A DNA stretch of 64,000 nucleotides from contig CAVVAE010000001.1 in NCBI GenBank assembly GCA_963746185.1, forward strand, positions 558,001-622,000. The letters are read 5' to 3'. Of this stretch, positions 1 through 8,986 are shown in pieces. Positions within the stretch are counted from its first letter, which is position 1; every line of letters starts with the position of its first letter. A model generated the notes under the pieces. The model was not told the origin of the DNA. It worked only from the letters and a program-made list of their open reading frames with translations, and did no database searches. A program made the position numbers and the translations under genes. Origin of the DNA: CAVVAE01 sp963746185. GTDB taxonomy: Bacteria; Actinomycetota; Actinomycetes; Propionibacteriales; Nocardioidaceae.

Positions 1-1
1 T

Positions 2-481
2 CGGGAGCATTTCATCGGGGTTGTTGAGGGTGTTCTCGCGAGCACTGGGGTGGAGGCCGCGAAGCTCGGCATCGAGGTAACCGAACGCCAGCTGATCGGC
101 GGATCAGACGCCGTTGCATCGGATCTGCTAGCCCTGCAGAAGCTCGGCCTTCGCCTCGCGGTCGACGACTTCGGGACGGGCTACGCCTCGTTGGAGTACC
201 TGCGCCGGTTCACGTTCGACGAGATCAAGATCGACAAGTCGTTCATTGATGGACTCGGGCGCGACAGGACCGACACCGCGATCACGTCCTCGATCATCGA
301 GCTCGGTCGGTCCCTCGATCTGGTCGTGGTTGCCGAAGGCGTCGAGACACAGCACCAATACGATCGGCTGCAGCACCTTGGATGCGAAGTGAGCCAAGGG
401 TACTTCCACCACCGCCCCGCCCCAGCGCAGACCATCGACCGCATCCTGCCGGGCGCAGAGCCCGTTGCTCCGGTGGCGTAA
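2..481 (+). CDS. EAL-domain protein, C-terminal part (cyclic-di-GMP phosphodiesterase)
   Basis: The reading frame is open from the left edge, so the N-terminus lies outside the window. The visible 159 residues are the second half of an EAL domain: IEVTER, the signature VDDFGTGYASL, KIDKSFIDGLG and VAEGVET are all present, in family order. EAL domains hydrolyse cyclic-di-GMP to pGpG. The closing motif is GYFHHRPAP where most active family members have a GY-F-RP pattern, so it is close to standard. The EAL tripeptide itself and any GGDEF, PAS or membrane segments would be upstream and cannot be judged. Confidence 0.85.
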   Translation, partial: REHFIGVVEGVLASTGVEAAKLGIEVTERQLIGGSDAVASDLLALQKLGLRLAVDDFGTGYASLEYLRRFTFDEIKIDKSFIDGLGRDRTDTAITSSIIELGRSLDLVVVAEGVETQHQYDRLQHLGCEVSQGYFHHRPAPAQTIDRILPGAEPVAPVA

Positions 482-552
482 ACGCCCACGCGGACATCGC
501 GGCAGCTCGTCTTATCCCGTGTTTGGCACTCACGAATCAGTCACATGCACGG

Positions 553-638
553 TGTCCGAGGGGGGACTTGAACCCCCATGCCCTAATACGGGCACTAGCA
601 CCTCAAGCTAGCGCGTCTGCCTATTCCGCCACCCGGAC
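553..638 (-). tRNA. tRNA-Leu (GAG anticodon)
   Basis: On the minus strand the sequence folds as a class II tRNA of 86 bases. The acceptor stem pairs GTCCGGG with CTCGGAC, with an A discriminator at 553. The anticodon stem CTAGC/GCTAG encloses loop TTGAGGT, giving anticodon GAG. A long variable arm (GTGCCCGTATTAGGGCAT) and a T-arm with GTTCAAGTC follow. The 3' CCA is not encoded. The long variable arm plus GAG identifies leucine. Confidence 0.95.
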
Positions 639-719
639 GTGGGCTTCACCGATCAGCCGGTGAGCGACGCACCACAATAGCAAAGACCGCGCCGACTCCG
701 GCAATCGTATGGGTGCAAG

Positions 720-2033
720 ATGGGACGTATGACGAAGGCTTACGCCCCCGACGCCGAAGTGGTCGAGATTTGCCGCGACCTGATCCGGATGGACACCACG
801 AACTTCGGCGACGACTCGGGGCCGGGGGAGCGGGTCGCCGCCGAACACGTAGCCACGCTGCTCGACGAGGTCGGCATCGAGTCACAGATGTTCGAGCCGT
901 CGCCGGGACGCACCTCGCTGGTGGCCCACTGGGGTGACCCGTCCGCCACCGATCGGCTGCTCGTTCACGGCCACCTTGACGTCGTACCCGCCGCTAAACA
1001 TGACTGGAAGGTCCATCCGTTCTCTGCGGAGGAGGTCGACGGCTACATCTGGGGGCGCGGAGCCGTCGACATGAAGGACTTCGACGCCGCGATCTTGTCG
1101 GTGGTTCGAGCACGCGCGCGGGCTGGCGAACTGCCCAAACGCGCCATCACGCTGGCGTTCACAGCAGACGAAGAGGCCGGCGGCATCCAGGGCGCGCACC
1201 CACTTGTCGATCAGCACCCCGACTGGTTCGAGGGCTGCACCGAAGGAGTGGGGGAAGTGGGCGGCTTCTCGACGACGATCGGCGGGAAGCGGGTCTACCT
1301 GATCGAGACGGCTGAGAAGGGCATCGCCTGGCTGCGTCTCCGGGCGCACGGAACGGCAGGTCACGGTTCGATGCGCAACACCGACAACGCTGTCACGGCC
1401 GTTGCCGAGGCGGTCGCCGCCATCGGCCGCCACGAGTGGCCGGTCCGCATCACCCCGACCATGGGTGCGTTGCTCGAGGAACTGGCCGCTCTGACTGGTT
1501 ACGAACTGGTCGAGGACAACGTCGACGCCTTGCTCGAGCACCTCGGTCCGGCGGCGCGCATCCTGGCAGCGGTGGTCCGCAACACGGCCAACCCGACCAT
1601 GCTCGAGTCCGGTTACAAGCACAACGTGATCCCGGGAGAGGCCACGGCGAACATCGATGGGCGCTTCCTGCCTGGCTACGAAGACGAGTTCTTCTCGACG
1701 CTGCGGAGCCTGCTGCCTGACAACGTGTCGTATGAGTTGCTCGTGCACGACACCGCGTTGGAAACCCCCTTCGAGGGCCCGATCGTCGAGGCGATGACTC
1801 AGTCGCTGCTGGCGGAAGACCCGGAGGCGAAGGTGCTGCCCTACCTGATGTTCGGCGGGACCGACGCGAAGTCGTGGAGCCAGCTCGGGATCCGATGCTT
1901 CGGGTTCTCGCCGCTACGACTTCCTGAGGACCTCGACTTCCCAGCCCTGTTCCACGGGGTCGACGAGCGCGTGCCGGTCGATGCGTTGCGCTTCAGCGCC
2001 CGGGTGTTCGACGAGTTCCTCGACCGCGCCTGA
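720..2033 (+). CDS. M20-family metallopeptidase (dipeptidase/deacylase)
   Basis: 437 residues of the M20/M25/M40 zinc hydrolase family, which cleave dipeptides or N-acyl amino acids in the cytosol. Visible metal-site motifs are HGHLDVVP (H85, D87), GRGAVDMKD (bridging D117) and TADEEAGG (catalytic and ligand E151-E152). A lid/dimerisation insert begins near residue 215 (GHGSM), and FGGTDAKSW late in the protein supplies the last ligand region. Starts at 720 and 729 are both ATG; neither has a clear ribosome site, and I took the longer one. The following convergent DUF5703 gene is a common actinobacterial neighbour of such peptidases. The exact substrate cannot be read from sequence. Confidence 0.9.
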   Translation: MGRMTKAYAPDAEVVEICRDLIRMDTTNFGDDSGPGERVAAEHVATLLDEVGIESQMFEPSPGRTSLVAHWGDPSATDRLLVHGHLDVVPAAKHDWKVHPFSAEEVDGYIWGRGAVDMKDFDAAILSVVRARARAGELPKRAITLAFTADEEAGGIQGAHPLVDQHPDWFEGCTEGVGEVGGFSTTIGGKRVYLIETAEKGIAWLRLRAHGTAGHGSMRNTDNAVTAVAEAVAAIGRHEWPVRITPTMGALLEELAALTGYELVEDNVDALLEHLGPAARILAAVVRNTANPTMLESGYKHNVIPGEATANIDGRFLPGYEDEFFSTLRSLLPDNVSYELLVHDTALETPFEGPIVEAMTQSLLAEDPEAKVLPYLMFGGTDAKSWSQLGIRCFGFSPLRLPEDLDFPALFHGVDERVPVDALRFSARVFDEFLDRA

Positions 2034-2165
2034 CCTCCGCGCTTCGGGGTCGGCGGGCCGCGCCTCAGACGTCGTACGGCGATCGCGGGGGTCGGAGCAC
2101 GGTGCGTCTCGCCCACTGGAATGAGCCCGCATCTCGATCGCAAACCCACAGTCTGCAAGGCAGAT

Positions 2166-2201
2166 TTGGCTTGTTAACAAGCTCTTTGGCTTGAAAACAA
2201 G
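2166..2201. repeat. Pair of 16-bp direct repeats with palindromic cores
   Basis: Two copies of TTGGCTTGNNAACAAG (2166-2181 and 2186-2201) differ at two positions and recur with a 20-base period. The first contains the perfect palindrome CTTGTTAACAAG. The block is AT-rich against its surroundings and lies in the 184-base space between the convergent peptidase and DUF5703 genes. It could be a repressor site or a weak bidirectional stop signal; nothing else is seen in that gap. Confidence 0.5.
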
Positions 2202-2217
2202 GCAAACCCCGCGACGG

Positions 2218-2433
2218 TCAGATGGAAGGGCGGACGTCGGAACCGAGGGTGGAGCGGACTCGGATGATCCGCCGGCGTAGCTCGACCTTGCGCGACCCAT
2301 CGGGGAAGAGCCGCAGCCGGGCCAGCTCCCAGCCGCCGTACTCCGCGTGGTCGATGAGCAGCCGCCGCACCGCGGACCGCCTCATCGTCCGCGGGAGCGA
2401 GAAACGCTGGAACTCGTACTCCATCGCTCCCAT
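2218..2433 (-). CDS. DUF5703-family small protein
   Basis: 71 residues, rich in Arg and aromatic residues, with the typical family run MEYEFQRFSLPR, RLLIDHAEYGGWELAR and FPDGSRKVELRRRI. The family is found in Actinobacteria and has no assigned function; it looks like one compact beta-rich domain without signal peptide or membrane segment. A second ATG at 2424 (MEYEF) matches the usual family start and may be the true one. The gene converges on the M20 peptidase and is divergent from the GH15 gene. Confidence 0.8.
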   Translation of the reverse strand: MGAMEYEFQRFSLPRTMRRSAVRRLLIDHAEYGGWELARLRLFPDGSRKVELRRRIIRVRSTLGSDVRPSI

Positions 2434-2500
2434 CGTGACATGCCCGCCAAGCCCCTGATGGGAAATTCGCCCGGTGTCTGCACCGTGGAACCGCCCGGCA

Positions 2501-2506
2501 TACGCT
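2501..2506 (+). promoter_or_regulatory. -10 box TACGCT, leaderless start of GH15 gene
   Basis: TACGCT ends 7 bases before ATG 2514 and no Shine-Dalgarno intervenes. A start site at about the A of the ATG is expected. No convincing -35 is seen. Confidence 0.45.
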
Positions 2507-2513
2507 CCTCACC

Positions 2514-4316
2514 ATGGCACTCCCGATCGAGGACTACGCCGTCCTGGGCGACACTGGCACCGCCGCACTCGTGGGCCGCGACGGGTCGATCGACTGGTTG
2601 TGCCTTCCGCGCTTTGACTCTCAGGCCTGCTTCGCCGCCCTGCTCGGCGCACCCAAGCACGGCCGCTGGCTGCTCGGAGCCGTTGACGACGCCACCACGA
2701 CCCACCGCTACATCGGCAACACGTCCATCCTGGAGACGACGCACGAGACTCAGAACGGCAAGGTCACTGTCACCGACCTGATGCCGATCGGCGATGGCCG
2801 CGCCGACGTGGTTCGTCGCGTGGAGGGGATCGCGGGCACTGTCACGATGCGGCATGAGTGGATCGTGCGGTTCGGCTACGGAAAGATCCGGCCGTGGGTG
2901 GCTCGCCGCAAAGACCAAGAGGGTCGCAACGTCATCTCCGCAATCGCCGGGCCCGACATGCTCGTGCTCCGCGGCTCTCGACTGCCCAAGGCCGGCGACG
3001 GCAAGCATGCCGACCAGTTCGACGTGGCCGAAGGCGACGTCCTGGAGTTCTCGACGACCTGGTTCAAGTCGCACCACGAGATCCCGCCCATGCTCGACGT
3101 CGACAAGCAGATCGCCGACACGACCAGCGTCTCGGAGGAGTGGGCGGCAACCGGCACCTACGACGGCCCCTACAAGGAGGCGGTCGTTCGCTCTTTGCTC
3201 GTCCTGCGGCTGCTCACCCATGGCGGCACTGGCGGCATCGTCGCCGCTCCCACGACGTCGTTGCCGGAGTGGTTTGGTGGGACTCGCAACTGGGACTACC
3301 GCTATTGCTGGCTTCGGGACGCGTCGTTGACCCTCGAAGCGTTTCTCGCTTCCGGCTACGAGGGCGAGACGCGGCTGTGGCGCGACTGGCTGCTGCGGGC
3401 GATCGCCGGTGACCCGAAGGATCTGCAGATCATGTACGCCGTTGACGGCGGGCGAGACCTGCCGGAGCGCGATCTGTCTCACCTGCCGGGCTACGAGGAC
3501 TCCCAACCGGTGCGAGTCGGCAATGGCGCCGTCGACCAGCGGCAGACCGACATCCTCGGCGAGGTCATGGCGGCGATGGAGCTTGCCCGTGAGCACGGCA
3601 TCGACGAAAGCCGGGACTCGTGGTCGCTCCAGCGAGCGCTCATCGGTGAACTCTCCAAACACTGGGAGGAGCCCGACAACGGTCTGTGGGAGATCCGCGG
3701 CCCCCGTCGACACTTCACCCACTCCCGGCTGATGGTCTGGGTGGCCTTCGACCGGGCGATCAGTGCAGTGGAGAAGCACGGCCTCGAGGGCCCGGTCAAG
3801 ACGTGGCGTGACATCCGCGAGGCCGTTCGCGAACAGATCCTCGAACGTGGGTACGACGACGAGCGTGGCACGTTCGTGCAGCACTACGACACCACCGACG
3901 TCGACGCGGCACTGCTGCTGATCCCGATGGTGGGCTTCCTGCCCGGCGACGACCCTCGAGTGTTGGGGACGATCAAAGCCATCGAGGAGGATCTCCTCCA
4001 TGAGGGACTCGTGCTCCGCTACCGCACTCAGTCTGGTGTTGACGGCATCCAGGACGACGAGCACCCGTTCCTGGCCTGCTCGTTCTGGTTGGTGTCGGCG
4101 CTGGCCATGGCCGGGCGCGGTGACGAAGCGCATGCGTTGATGAAGCGGCTCCTCGACCTCACCAACGACGTCGGCCTGCTGTCTGAGGAGTACGACCCGG
4201 TGCGCAATCGGATGGCGGGCAACTACCCGCAGGCCTTCTCCCACCTAGCGCTGGTGGGTGCCGCCATCAAGTTGGCTGACCAGGATCGGTCGAGCCGCGG
4301 TCAGATCTCGGGATAG
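2514..4316 (+). CDS. GH15 glucoamylase/trehalase-like hydrolase
   Basis: 600 residues with a trehalase-like N-terminal beta domain (IEDYAVLGDTGTAALVGRDG, about 5-200) and a catalytic (alpha/alpha)6 barrel (about 230-590). Family marks are GTRNWDYRYCWLRDASL near 258, EDSQPVRVGNGA and the closing LLSEEYDP...GNYPQAFSHLAL block, which carries the expected acidic residue. Actinobacterial members include cytosolic trehalases as well as glucoamylase-like enzymes, so release of glucose from trehalose or alpha-glucans is likely but the substrate is open. No signal peptide is seen. Its 3' end overlaps the convergent aldo/keto reductase by 16 bases. Confidence 0.9.
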   Translation: MALPIEDYAVLGDTGTAALVGRDGSIDWLCLPRFDSQACFAALLGAPKHGRWLLGAVDDATTTHRYIGNTSILETTHETQNGKVTVTDLMPIGDGRADVVRRVEGIAGTVTMRHEWIVRFGYGKIRPWVARRKDQEGRNVISAIAGPDMLVLRGSRLPKAGDGKHADQFDVAEGDVLEFSTTWFKSHHEIPPMLDVDKQIADTTSVSEEWAATGTYDGPYKEAVVRSLLVLRLLTHGGTGGIVAAPTTSLPEWFGGTRNWDYRYCWLRDASLTLEAFLASGYEGETRLWRDWLLRAIAGDPKDLQIMYAVDGGRDLPERDLSHLPGYEDSQPVRVGNGAVDQRQTDILGEVMAAMELAREHGIDESRDSWSLQRALIGELSKHWEEPDNGLWEIRGPRRHFTHSRLMVWVAFDRAISAVEKHGLEGPVKTWRDIREAVREQILERGYDDERGTFVQHYDTTDVDAALLLIPMVGFLPGDDPRVLGTIKAIEEDLLHEGLVLRYRTQSGVDGIQDDEHPFLACSFWLVSALAMAGRGDEAHALMKRLLDLTNDVGLLSEEYDPVRNRMAGNYPQAFSHLALVGAAIKLADQDRSSRGQISG

Positions 4317-5269
4317 CCGAGGTCCGGAGCAGACACGTCGTCGAGCGCGTCGACGATCTCGTCGGGCAACGTCACGTCTTCGACGGTCAGCGACCCGGCC
4401 AGCTGTCCGGCTGTGCGCGCACCGACGATCGGTGCCGTCACTCCGGGCTGGTCGCGCACCCAGGCGAGCGCGACCTCAGTCGGCGACAGTTCGAGTCCCT
4501 CGGCCGCACGACAGACCGCCTCGACGACCTGCGCGGCGCGGGGATTGAGGTGCACGCCGACGTACCGTTCGAAGGCCGACGACGCGGCGCGCGAATCGGT
4601 GGGGATGCCGGTGCGGTACTTGCCGGTCAGCACGCCTCTTCCCAATGGCGACCACGGCAGAATGCCAAGTCCCAGGTACAGGGCTGCCGGAACAACCTCG
4701 CGTTCGACGCCACGCTGCAAGAGCGAGTACTCCACCTGCGTCGAGGCCAGCCGGGCTCGACCCGGAGCAGCGAGCTGATGAGTCACGGCTTGCGCGGTCT
4801 GCCAGCCGGCAAAGTTGGAGATGCCGACGTAGCGGGCTCGCCCGGAGGCGACCGCCGCGTCGACTGCTGTCAGCGTCTCCTCCAGAGGTACGTCGTCTGA
4901 CCACGTATGCACCTGCCACAAGTCCACGTAGTCGACGCCGAGCCGTGCGAGCGACGCATCGAGGTCGCTCAGCAGGCCGCCTCTCGAGACATCGACGACA
5001 CGTTCTCCGGTGCGGCGGCTGATTCCTGCCTTGGTCGCGAGGACGACGTTCTCACGGGCGACAGCGCTGCCGAGCAGTGAACCGATGAGGGACTCACTGG
5101 CCCCGTTTCCATAGCCCGACGCCGTGTCGAGCAGAGTCCCGCCGGCTTCGACGAACGCACGCAGCTGGTCGCCCGCATCGTGCTCATCGGTATCGGTTCC
5201 CCACATCAAGGTCCCGAGCCCGAGCCGCGAAACCTTCAGGCCCGTCGTACCGAGATAGCGATGCTTCAT
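4301..5269 (-). CDS. Aldo/keto reductase
   Basis: 322 residues starting MKHRYLGTTGLKVSRLG, the typical AKR opening. The catalytic tetrad is readable: LLDTASGYGNG (Asp and Tyr), ATKAG (Lys) and WQVHTW (His). The C-terminal NADP-binding part has the usual LAWVRDQPGVTAPIVGART. It reduces aldehydes or ketones with NADPH; closest to the AKR11/12-like bacterial group, substrate unknown. An open frame runs upstream to 5914, but homology starts at the ATG at 5269, which also has a well placed -10 box. It is divergent from the LLM oxidoreductase. Confidence 0.92.
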   Translation of the reverse strand: MKHRYLGTTGLKVSRLGLGTLMWGTDTDEHDAGDQLRAFVEAGGTLLDTASGYGNGASESLIGSLLGSAVARENVVLATKAGISRRTGERVVDVSRGGLLSDLDASLARLGVDYVDLWQVHTWSDDVPLEETLTAVDAAVASGRARYVGISNFAGWQTAQAVTHQLAAPGRARLASTQVEYSLLQRGVEREVVPAALYLGLGILPWSPLGRGVLTGKYRTGIPTDSRAASSAFERYVGVHLNPRAAQVVEAVCRAAEGLELSPTEVALAWVRDQPGVTAPIVGARTAGQLAGSLTVEDVTLPDEIVDALDDVSAPDLGYPEI

Positions 5270-5276
5270 GGCGCCG

Positions 5277-5282
5277 AGGCTA
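5277..5282 (-). promoter_or_regulatory. -10 box TAGCCT, leaderless start of aldo/keto reductase
   Basis: On the minus strand TAGCCT is followed by 7 bases and the ATG at 5269. Forms a back-to-back pair with the box at 5323. Confidence 0.5.
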
Positions 5283-5322
5283 GTGGAGGCCAGCCGCGAT
5301 CCAGCAGGCCGACACCCACCGC

Positions 5323-5328
5323 TAACGT
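5323..5328 (+). promoter_or_regulatory. -10 box TAACGT, leaderless start of LLM oxidoreductase
   Basis: TAACGT lies 7 bases before GTG 5336, with no ribosome site between. Confidence 0.45.
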
Positions 5329-5335
5329 TCGGGTC

Positions 5336-6385
5336 GTGAAACTCGCGCTGAGCATGGGATACGTCCTCGGGTCCGACATCGCTGACTTCGTCGAGCTGGC
5401 TGGTGAGGCCGAGCGGCTTGGCTACTCCGTCATCTGGGCCGCCGAAGCGTATGGCTCTGACTCTCCGACGGTGCTCAGCTATCTCGCGGCACACACGGAG
5501 CGCATCGACCTCGGTGCTGCGGTCATGCAGATCCCAGGTCGCACACCCGCGATGACGGCGATGACCGCCGCGACGCTCGACCTCTTGAGCGCTGGACGGT
5601 TCAGGCTCGGACTGGGTGTGTCGGGTCCGCAGGTGTCGGAGGGCTGGCACGGCGTCCGGTTCGACAAGCCGCTGGCTCGCACCCGCGAGTACGTCGACAT
5701 CGTCAACCAGGCACTGTCCCGCCAGACCGTCCGACATGAAGGGGAATTCTTCACGCTGCCGCTCCCGGACGGCCCCGGCAAAGCTCTCAAGCTCACCGTC
5801 CACCCCACGCGGGAGCACATCCCGATCTACCTCGCCGCTGTCGGACCGAAGAATCTCGAGCTCGCCGGGGAGATCGCCGACGGCTGGTTGGCGATCTTCT
5901 TCTCGCCCGACCACGCCTCGCAGTCGATGGCCAGCATCAACGCCGGCCGTGAGAAGGCCGGCCGGAGTGACCTGCCGTTCGATGTCGCCGCCACCGTTCC
6001 GGTGTCGATCGGTCCGGACCTCGAGGCGTGCGCCGATCCGATCCGGGGCTACGCCGCCCTGTACGTCGGCGGTATGGGGTCACGGAAGCAGAACTTCTAC
6101 AACCAGCTGGCCAGCCGAATGGGGTTCGAGGAGGACGCCGCACGCGTCCAGAACCTCTTCCTGGACCGCAAGCACCGTGAGGCGATGGCCGCCGTACCCC
6201 TCGAGTTCATTGACCAGACCTCGCTCATCGGTCCGCAGGAGCGCATCGTCGAGCGCTTGCAGGCGTTCGCCGAAGCTGGTGTGACGACGTTGACGGTGAC
6301 GAGCTTCGAGTCTGACCTCTCGATAAGAATGCAGACGTTGCGCAAGGTTTCTGACGCATTGGCGGCCGCGGGTCTAGCAGACTGA
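5336..6385 (+). CDS. LLM-class F420-dependent oxidoreductase
   Basis: 349 residues with a luciferase-like TIM barrel: KLALSMGYVLG at the start, VIWAAEAYGSDSPTVL, LGAAVMQIPGRTPAMTAMTAATLD and RFRLGLGVSGPQV. This pattern is that of F420-dependent (or FMN-dependent) oxidoreductases common in Actinobacteria. The start is GTG 5336, where homology begins and a -10 box sits just upstream; an in-frame extension to 5180 would overlap the divergent gene. uppP follows after 5 bases and is probably co-transcribed. The substrate is unknown. Confidence 0.88.
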   Translation: MKLALSMGYVLGSDIADFVELAGEAERLGYSVIWAAEAYGSDSPTVLSYLAAHTERIDLGAAVMQIPGRTPAMTAMTAATLDLLSAGRFRLGLGVSGPQVSEGWHGVRFDKPLARTREYVDIVNQALSRQTVRHEGEFFTLPLPDGPGKALKLTVHPTREHIPIYLAAVGPKNLELAGEIADGWLAIFFSPDHASQSMASINAGREKAGRSDLPFDVAATVPVSIGPDLEACADPIRGYAALYVGGMGSRKQNFYNQLASRMGFEEDAARVQNLFLDRKHREAMAAVPLEFIDQTSLIGPQERIVERLQAFAEAGVTTLTVTSFESDLSIRMQTLRKVSDALAAAGLAD

Positions 6386-6390
6386 CCGCC

Positions 6391-7218
6391 GTGGACTTCT
6401 TCGAGGCGATCATTCTCGGCATCGTCGAGGGGCTCACGGAGTTCCTTCCGGTCTCGAGCACCGGACACCTGACGATCGTCGAGAAGCTTTTTGGCCTCAA
6501 CATCGACGACGAGGCAGTGACGGCGTTCACCGTGGTGATCCAGATGGGCGCGATCCTCGCGGTCATCTTGTACTTCCGGGTCGACATCTGGCACATCACC
6601 AGCGCGTGGTTCAGAGGTCTTGCCAGCCCCGACGTTCGCGGCACGTTCGACTACCGGATGGGCTGGTACGTCATCGTCGGCTCCGTCCCGATCGTGATCG
6701 CCGGACTGGCGGGCGAAAGCTTGATCACCGGCGCCTTGCGCAACCTGTGGTGGGTGGCCGGTGCCTTGATCGTGTGGAGCGGGGTGATGGTCCTGGCAGA
6801 GCGAATGGGCCAGCAGGACCGTCACGAGAAAGACCTGACGTTGCGCGACTCCATCGTGATCGGCCTCGTCCAGTGCGTCGCCCTCGTCCCTGGTGTGTCA
6901 CGCTCCGGCGCCACGATCTCGGCGGGTCTGTTCGCGGGGCTCGATCGGGTGACCGCCACCCGGATGTCGTTCTTCTTGTCGATCCCGGCTTTGATGGGCG
7001 CAGGCTTCAAGGAGCTCCCAAGCGCCCTCAACGGAGATATCCCGGTCGCGTCGACCATCGTTGCCACGGTCGTCAGCTTTGTCGTGGCGTACGCGTCGGT
7101 GGCCTGGCTGCTCAAGTTTGTCGCCCACCACTCGATCGTCTGGTTCGTGGGTTATCGGGTCGCCCTCGGGCTGCTCCTCATCGGTTTGCTTGCCACCGGG
7201 ACCATCTCGGCGACCTGA
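6391..7218 (+). CDS. uppP: Undecaprenyl-diphosphatase UppP (BacA)
   Basis: 275 residues, highly hydrophobic with about eight membrane segments. The two family signatures are clear: EGLTEFLPVSSTGHL at residues 11-25 and PGVSRSGATISAG near 168. UppP dephosphorylates undecaprenyl diphosphate at the membrane to recycle the lipid carrier for peptidoglycan and other surface polymers, and its overproduction gives bacitracin resistance. The start is GTG 6391, five bases after the oxidoreductase stop. It is convergent with corA, 12 bases away. Confidence 0.95.
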   Translation: MDFFEAIILGIVEGLTEFLPVSSTGHLTIVEKLFGLNIDDEAVTAFTVVIQMGAILAVILYFRVDIWHITSAWFRGLASPDVRGTFDYRMGWYVIVGSVPIVIAGLAGESLITGALRNLWWVAGALIVWSGVMVLAERMGQQDRHEKDLTLRDSIVIGLVQCVALVPGVSRSGATISAGLFAGLDRVTATRMSFFLSIPALMGAGFKELPSALNGDIPVASTIVATVVSFVVAYASVAWLLKFVAHHSIVWFVGYRVALGLLLIGLLATGTISAT

Positions 7219-7230
7219 CCAACAAATCGA

Positions 7231-8223
7231 CTACAGCCAGCCCGACTTCTTGAACATGCGGAACAGTCCCGTGCAAGCCAACGCCATAAAGATCAGCACC
7301 GCCGGGTAGCCGAACGTCCATCGCAACTCAGGCATGTGATCGAAGTTCATGCCATAGATGCCGGCGACCATCGTGGGTACGGCGGCCATGGCTACCCAGG
7401 CGGAGATCTTGCGCATGTCGTCGTTCTGCTGCACCGAGACTCGCACCATGTGCGCGTCATGCGCGCTCGACAGCAGGCTGTCGAGCGACTCCACCTGCTC
7501 ATGGACTCGGATGGCGTGATCGGCGACGTCCCGGAAGAATGCCCCGGCCTCCGTCGGCATGCCGACCACCTGGCATTGCGCGAAACGAAGCAGCGGCTCG
7601 CGCAACGGCCCGACGGCCCGTCTGAACTCGGCCACCTCGCGCTTGAGGGTGTAGATCCGCTTGGAGCTGCCGCGGCGGTTATCGGAGAAGACCGCCAGCT
7701 CAATCTCGTCGACGTCGATCTCGAGCTCCGCCGCCACCGACTCGTAGTCGTCCACGACTCTGTCGCAGACGCGGTACAGCACGGCGTACGGGCCGTGTCC
7801 GAGCAGGTCAGAGTGTTGCTCGAGGTCGCGACGTGTCACCCCGAGTTCGGCTCCCTCGCCATGTCGAACCGTAACGACGTAGTGGGGGCCAAGGAAGACC
7901 CCGATCTCGCCCGTCTCGACCGCGTCCTCTTCGTCGACGTACCAGAGGGTCTTCAGTACCAGGAAGATCGCGTCAGAGTCGTAACGCTCCAGCTTTGGCC
8001 GTTGGTGGGCTTGGACCGCGTCCTCGACAGCGAGCCTGTGCAGGTCAAACGTCGCGGAGACGCGCTCCATCTCTTCCTCGGTCGGCTCGTGAAGCCCAAC
8101 CCAGATGAAATCACCCGACTCGCGGGCCTGGGCGAAGGCCGCCTTGAGGTCCGTCCCGTCATCGGGGAGCGGGACTCGGGTGCCGTCGTGGTAGACCGCG
8201 CAGTCGACAATCACATCCACCAT
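7231..8223 (-). CDS. corA: CorA-type magnesium/cobalt transporter
   Basis: 330 residues. A long cytosolic alpha/beta and helical N-terminal region (FIWVGLHEPTEEEME, HQRPKLERYDSDAIFLVLKT) is followed by two C-terminal membrane segments. The selectivity motif YGMNFDHMPE stands between them, and the chain ends in the basic stretch FRMFKKSGWL. CorA forms a pentameric Mg2+ channel in the plasma membrane. The gene is read away from the histidine phosphatase. Confidence 0.95.
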   Translation of the reverse strand: MVDVIVDCAVYHDGTRVPLPDDGTDLKAAFAQARESGDFIWVGLHEPTEEEMERVSATFDLHRLAVEDAVQAHQRPKLERYDSDAIFLVLKTLWYVDEEDAVETGEIGVFLGPHYVVTVRHGEGAELGVTRRDLEQHSDLLGHGPYAVLYRVCDRVVDDYESVAAELEIDVDEIELAVFSDNRRGSSKRIYTLKREVAEFRRAVGPLREPLLRFAQCQVVGMPTEAGAFFRDVADHAIRVHEQVESLDSLLSSAHDAHMVRVSVQQNDDMRKISAWVAMAAVPTMVAGIYGMNFDHMPELRWTFGYPAVLIFMALACTGLFRMFKKSGWL

Positions 8224-8272
8224 TGTCGCGCGGATTGTCCGCCGCCACCGGCAGCGACGCTCAACTGCCGCA

Positions 8273-8278
8273 TAGGGT
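8273..8278 (+). promoter_or_regulatory. -10 box TAGGGT, leaderless start of histidine phosphatase
   Basis: TAGGGT is 6 bases before GTG 8285, placing the transcript start at or near the first codon. Confidence 0.5.
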
Positions 8279-8284
8279 GGTTAT

Positions 8285-8986
8285 GTGGCGACTGTCTTCC
8301 TCATCCGGCATGCACGCTCGACGGCCAACCAAAGCGGCGTCCTCGCCGGCCGTACCTCGGGTGTGCTGCTCGACGATGTCGGCACTCAGCAGGCCGACGC
8401 GACGGCGCAGCGAGTCGCGGCAGTGCCGCTGGTGGCCGTCGTCTCCAGTCCGCTCGAACGCTGCCAGCAGACTGCGGAGGCGATCCTGGGCGCCCACTCC
8501 GCTGGTCTGGAACTCCAGATCGACGACCGGCTCACGGAGTGTGGGTACGGCGACTGGACGGGCCAGGAGCTGAAGAAGCTCGCCAAGGACCCGCTGTGGA
8601 AGGTGATCCAGGGTCACCCGAGCGGCGTGACGTTCCCAGGCGGGGAGTCGATGCGGGAGATGCAAGCCCGGGCTCTTTCGGCGATGCGTGACTGGGACCA
8701 ACGCCTCACCGAGGAGCATGGCCCGGACGCGATCTGGGTGGCGGTCAGCCATGGTGACGTCATCAAGTCGGTTCTGGCCGACGCGCTGGGCACGCACCTC
8801 GACAACTTCCAGCGGATCGTCGTCGACCCCGCCTCGGTCTCCGTCGTCAGCTATACCCCGCTCCGGCCCTTTGTCGTGCGCTATAACGAGCACGGCGACC
8901 TCGCCTCGCTCGCTCCGAAGAAGCGGCGCCGCCGCCGCAAGAAGGCGAGCAGCGACGCTGCTGTGGGCGGCGGAGCAGGGTCGTAG
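8285..8986 (+). CDS. Histidine phosphatase family protein (MSMEG_4193-like phosphomutase)
   Basis: 233 residues of the branch-1 histidine phosphatase superfamily. The phosphohistidine motif is LIRHARSTANQSG, followed by SSPLERCQQTA, ECGYGDWTGQ and a second catalytic histidine in VAVSHGDVIKS. The chain ends in a Lys/Arg-rich tail (KKRRRRRKKASS). It matches the actinobacterial family of probable phosphomutases that accompanies DUF3090, an SCO1664-like protein and mshC, as it does here. Its TAG stop is also the first part of the next gene's -10 box. Substrate unknown. Confidence 0.9.
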   Translation: MATVFLIRHARSTANQSGVLAGRTSGVLLDDVGTQQADATAQRVAAVPLVAVVSSPLERCQQTAEAILGAHSAGLELQIDDRLTECGYGDWTGQELKKLAKDPLWKVIQGHPSGVTFPGGESMREMQARALSAMRDWDQRLTEEHGPDAIWVAVSHGDVIKSVLADALGTHLDNFQRIVVDPASVSVVSYTPLRPFVVRYNEHGDLASLAPKKRRRRRKKASSDAAVGGGAGS

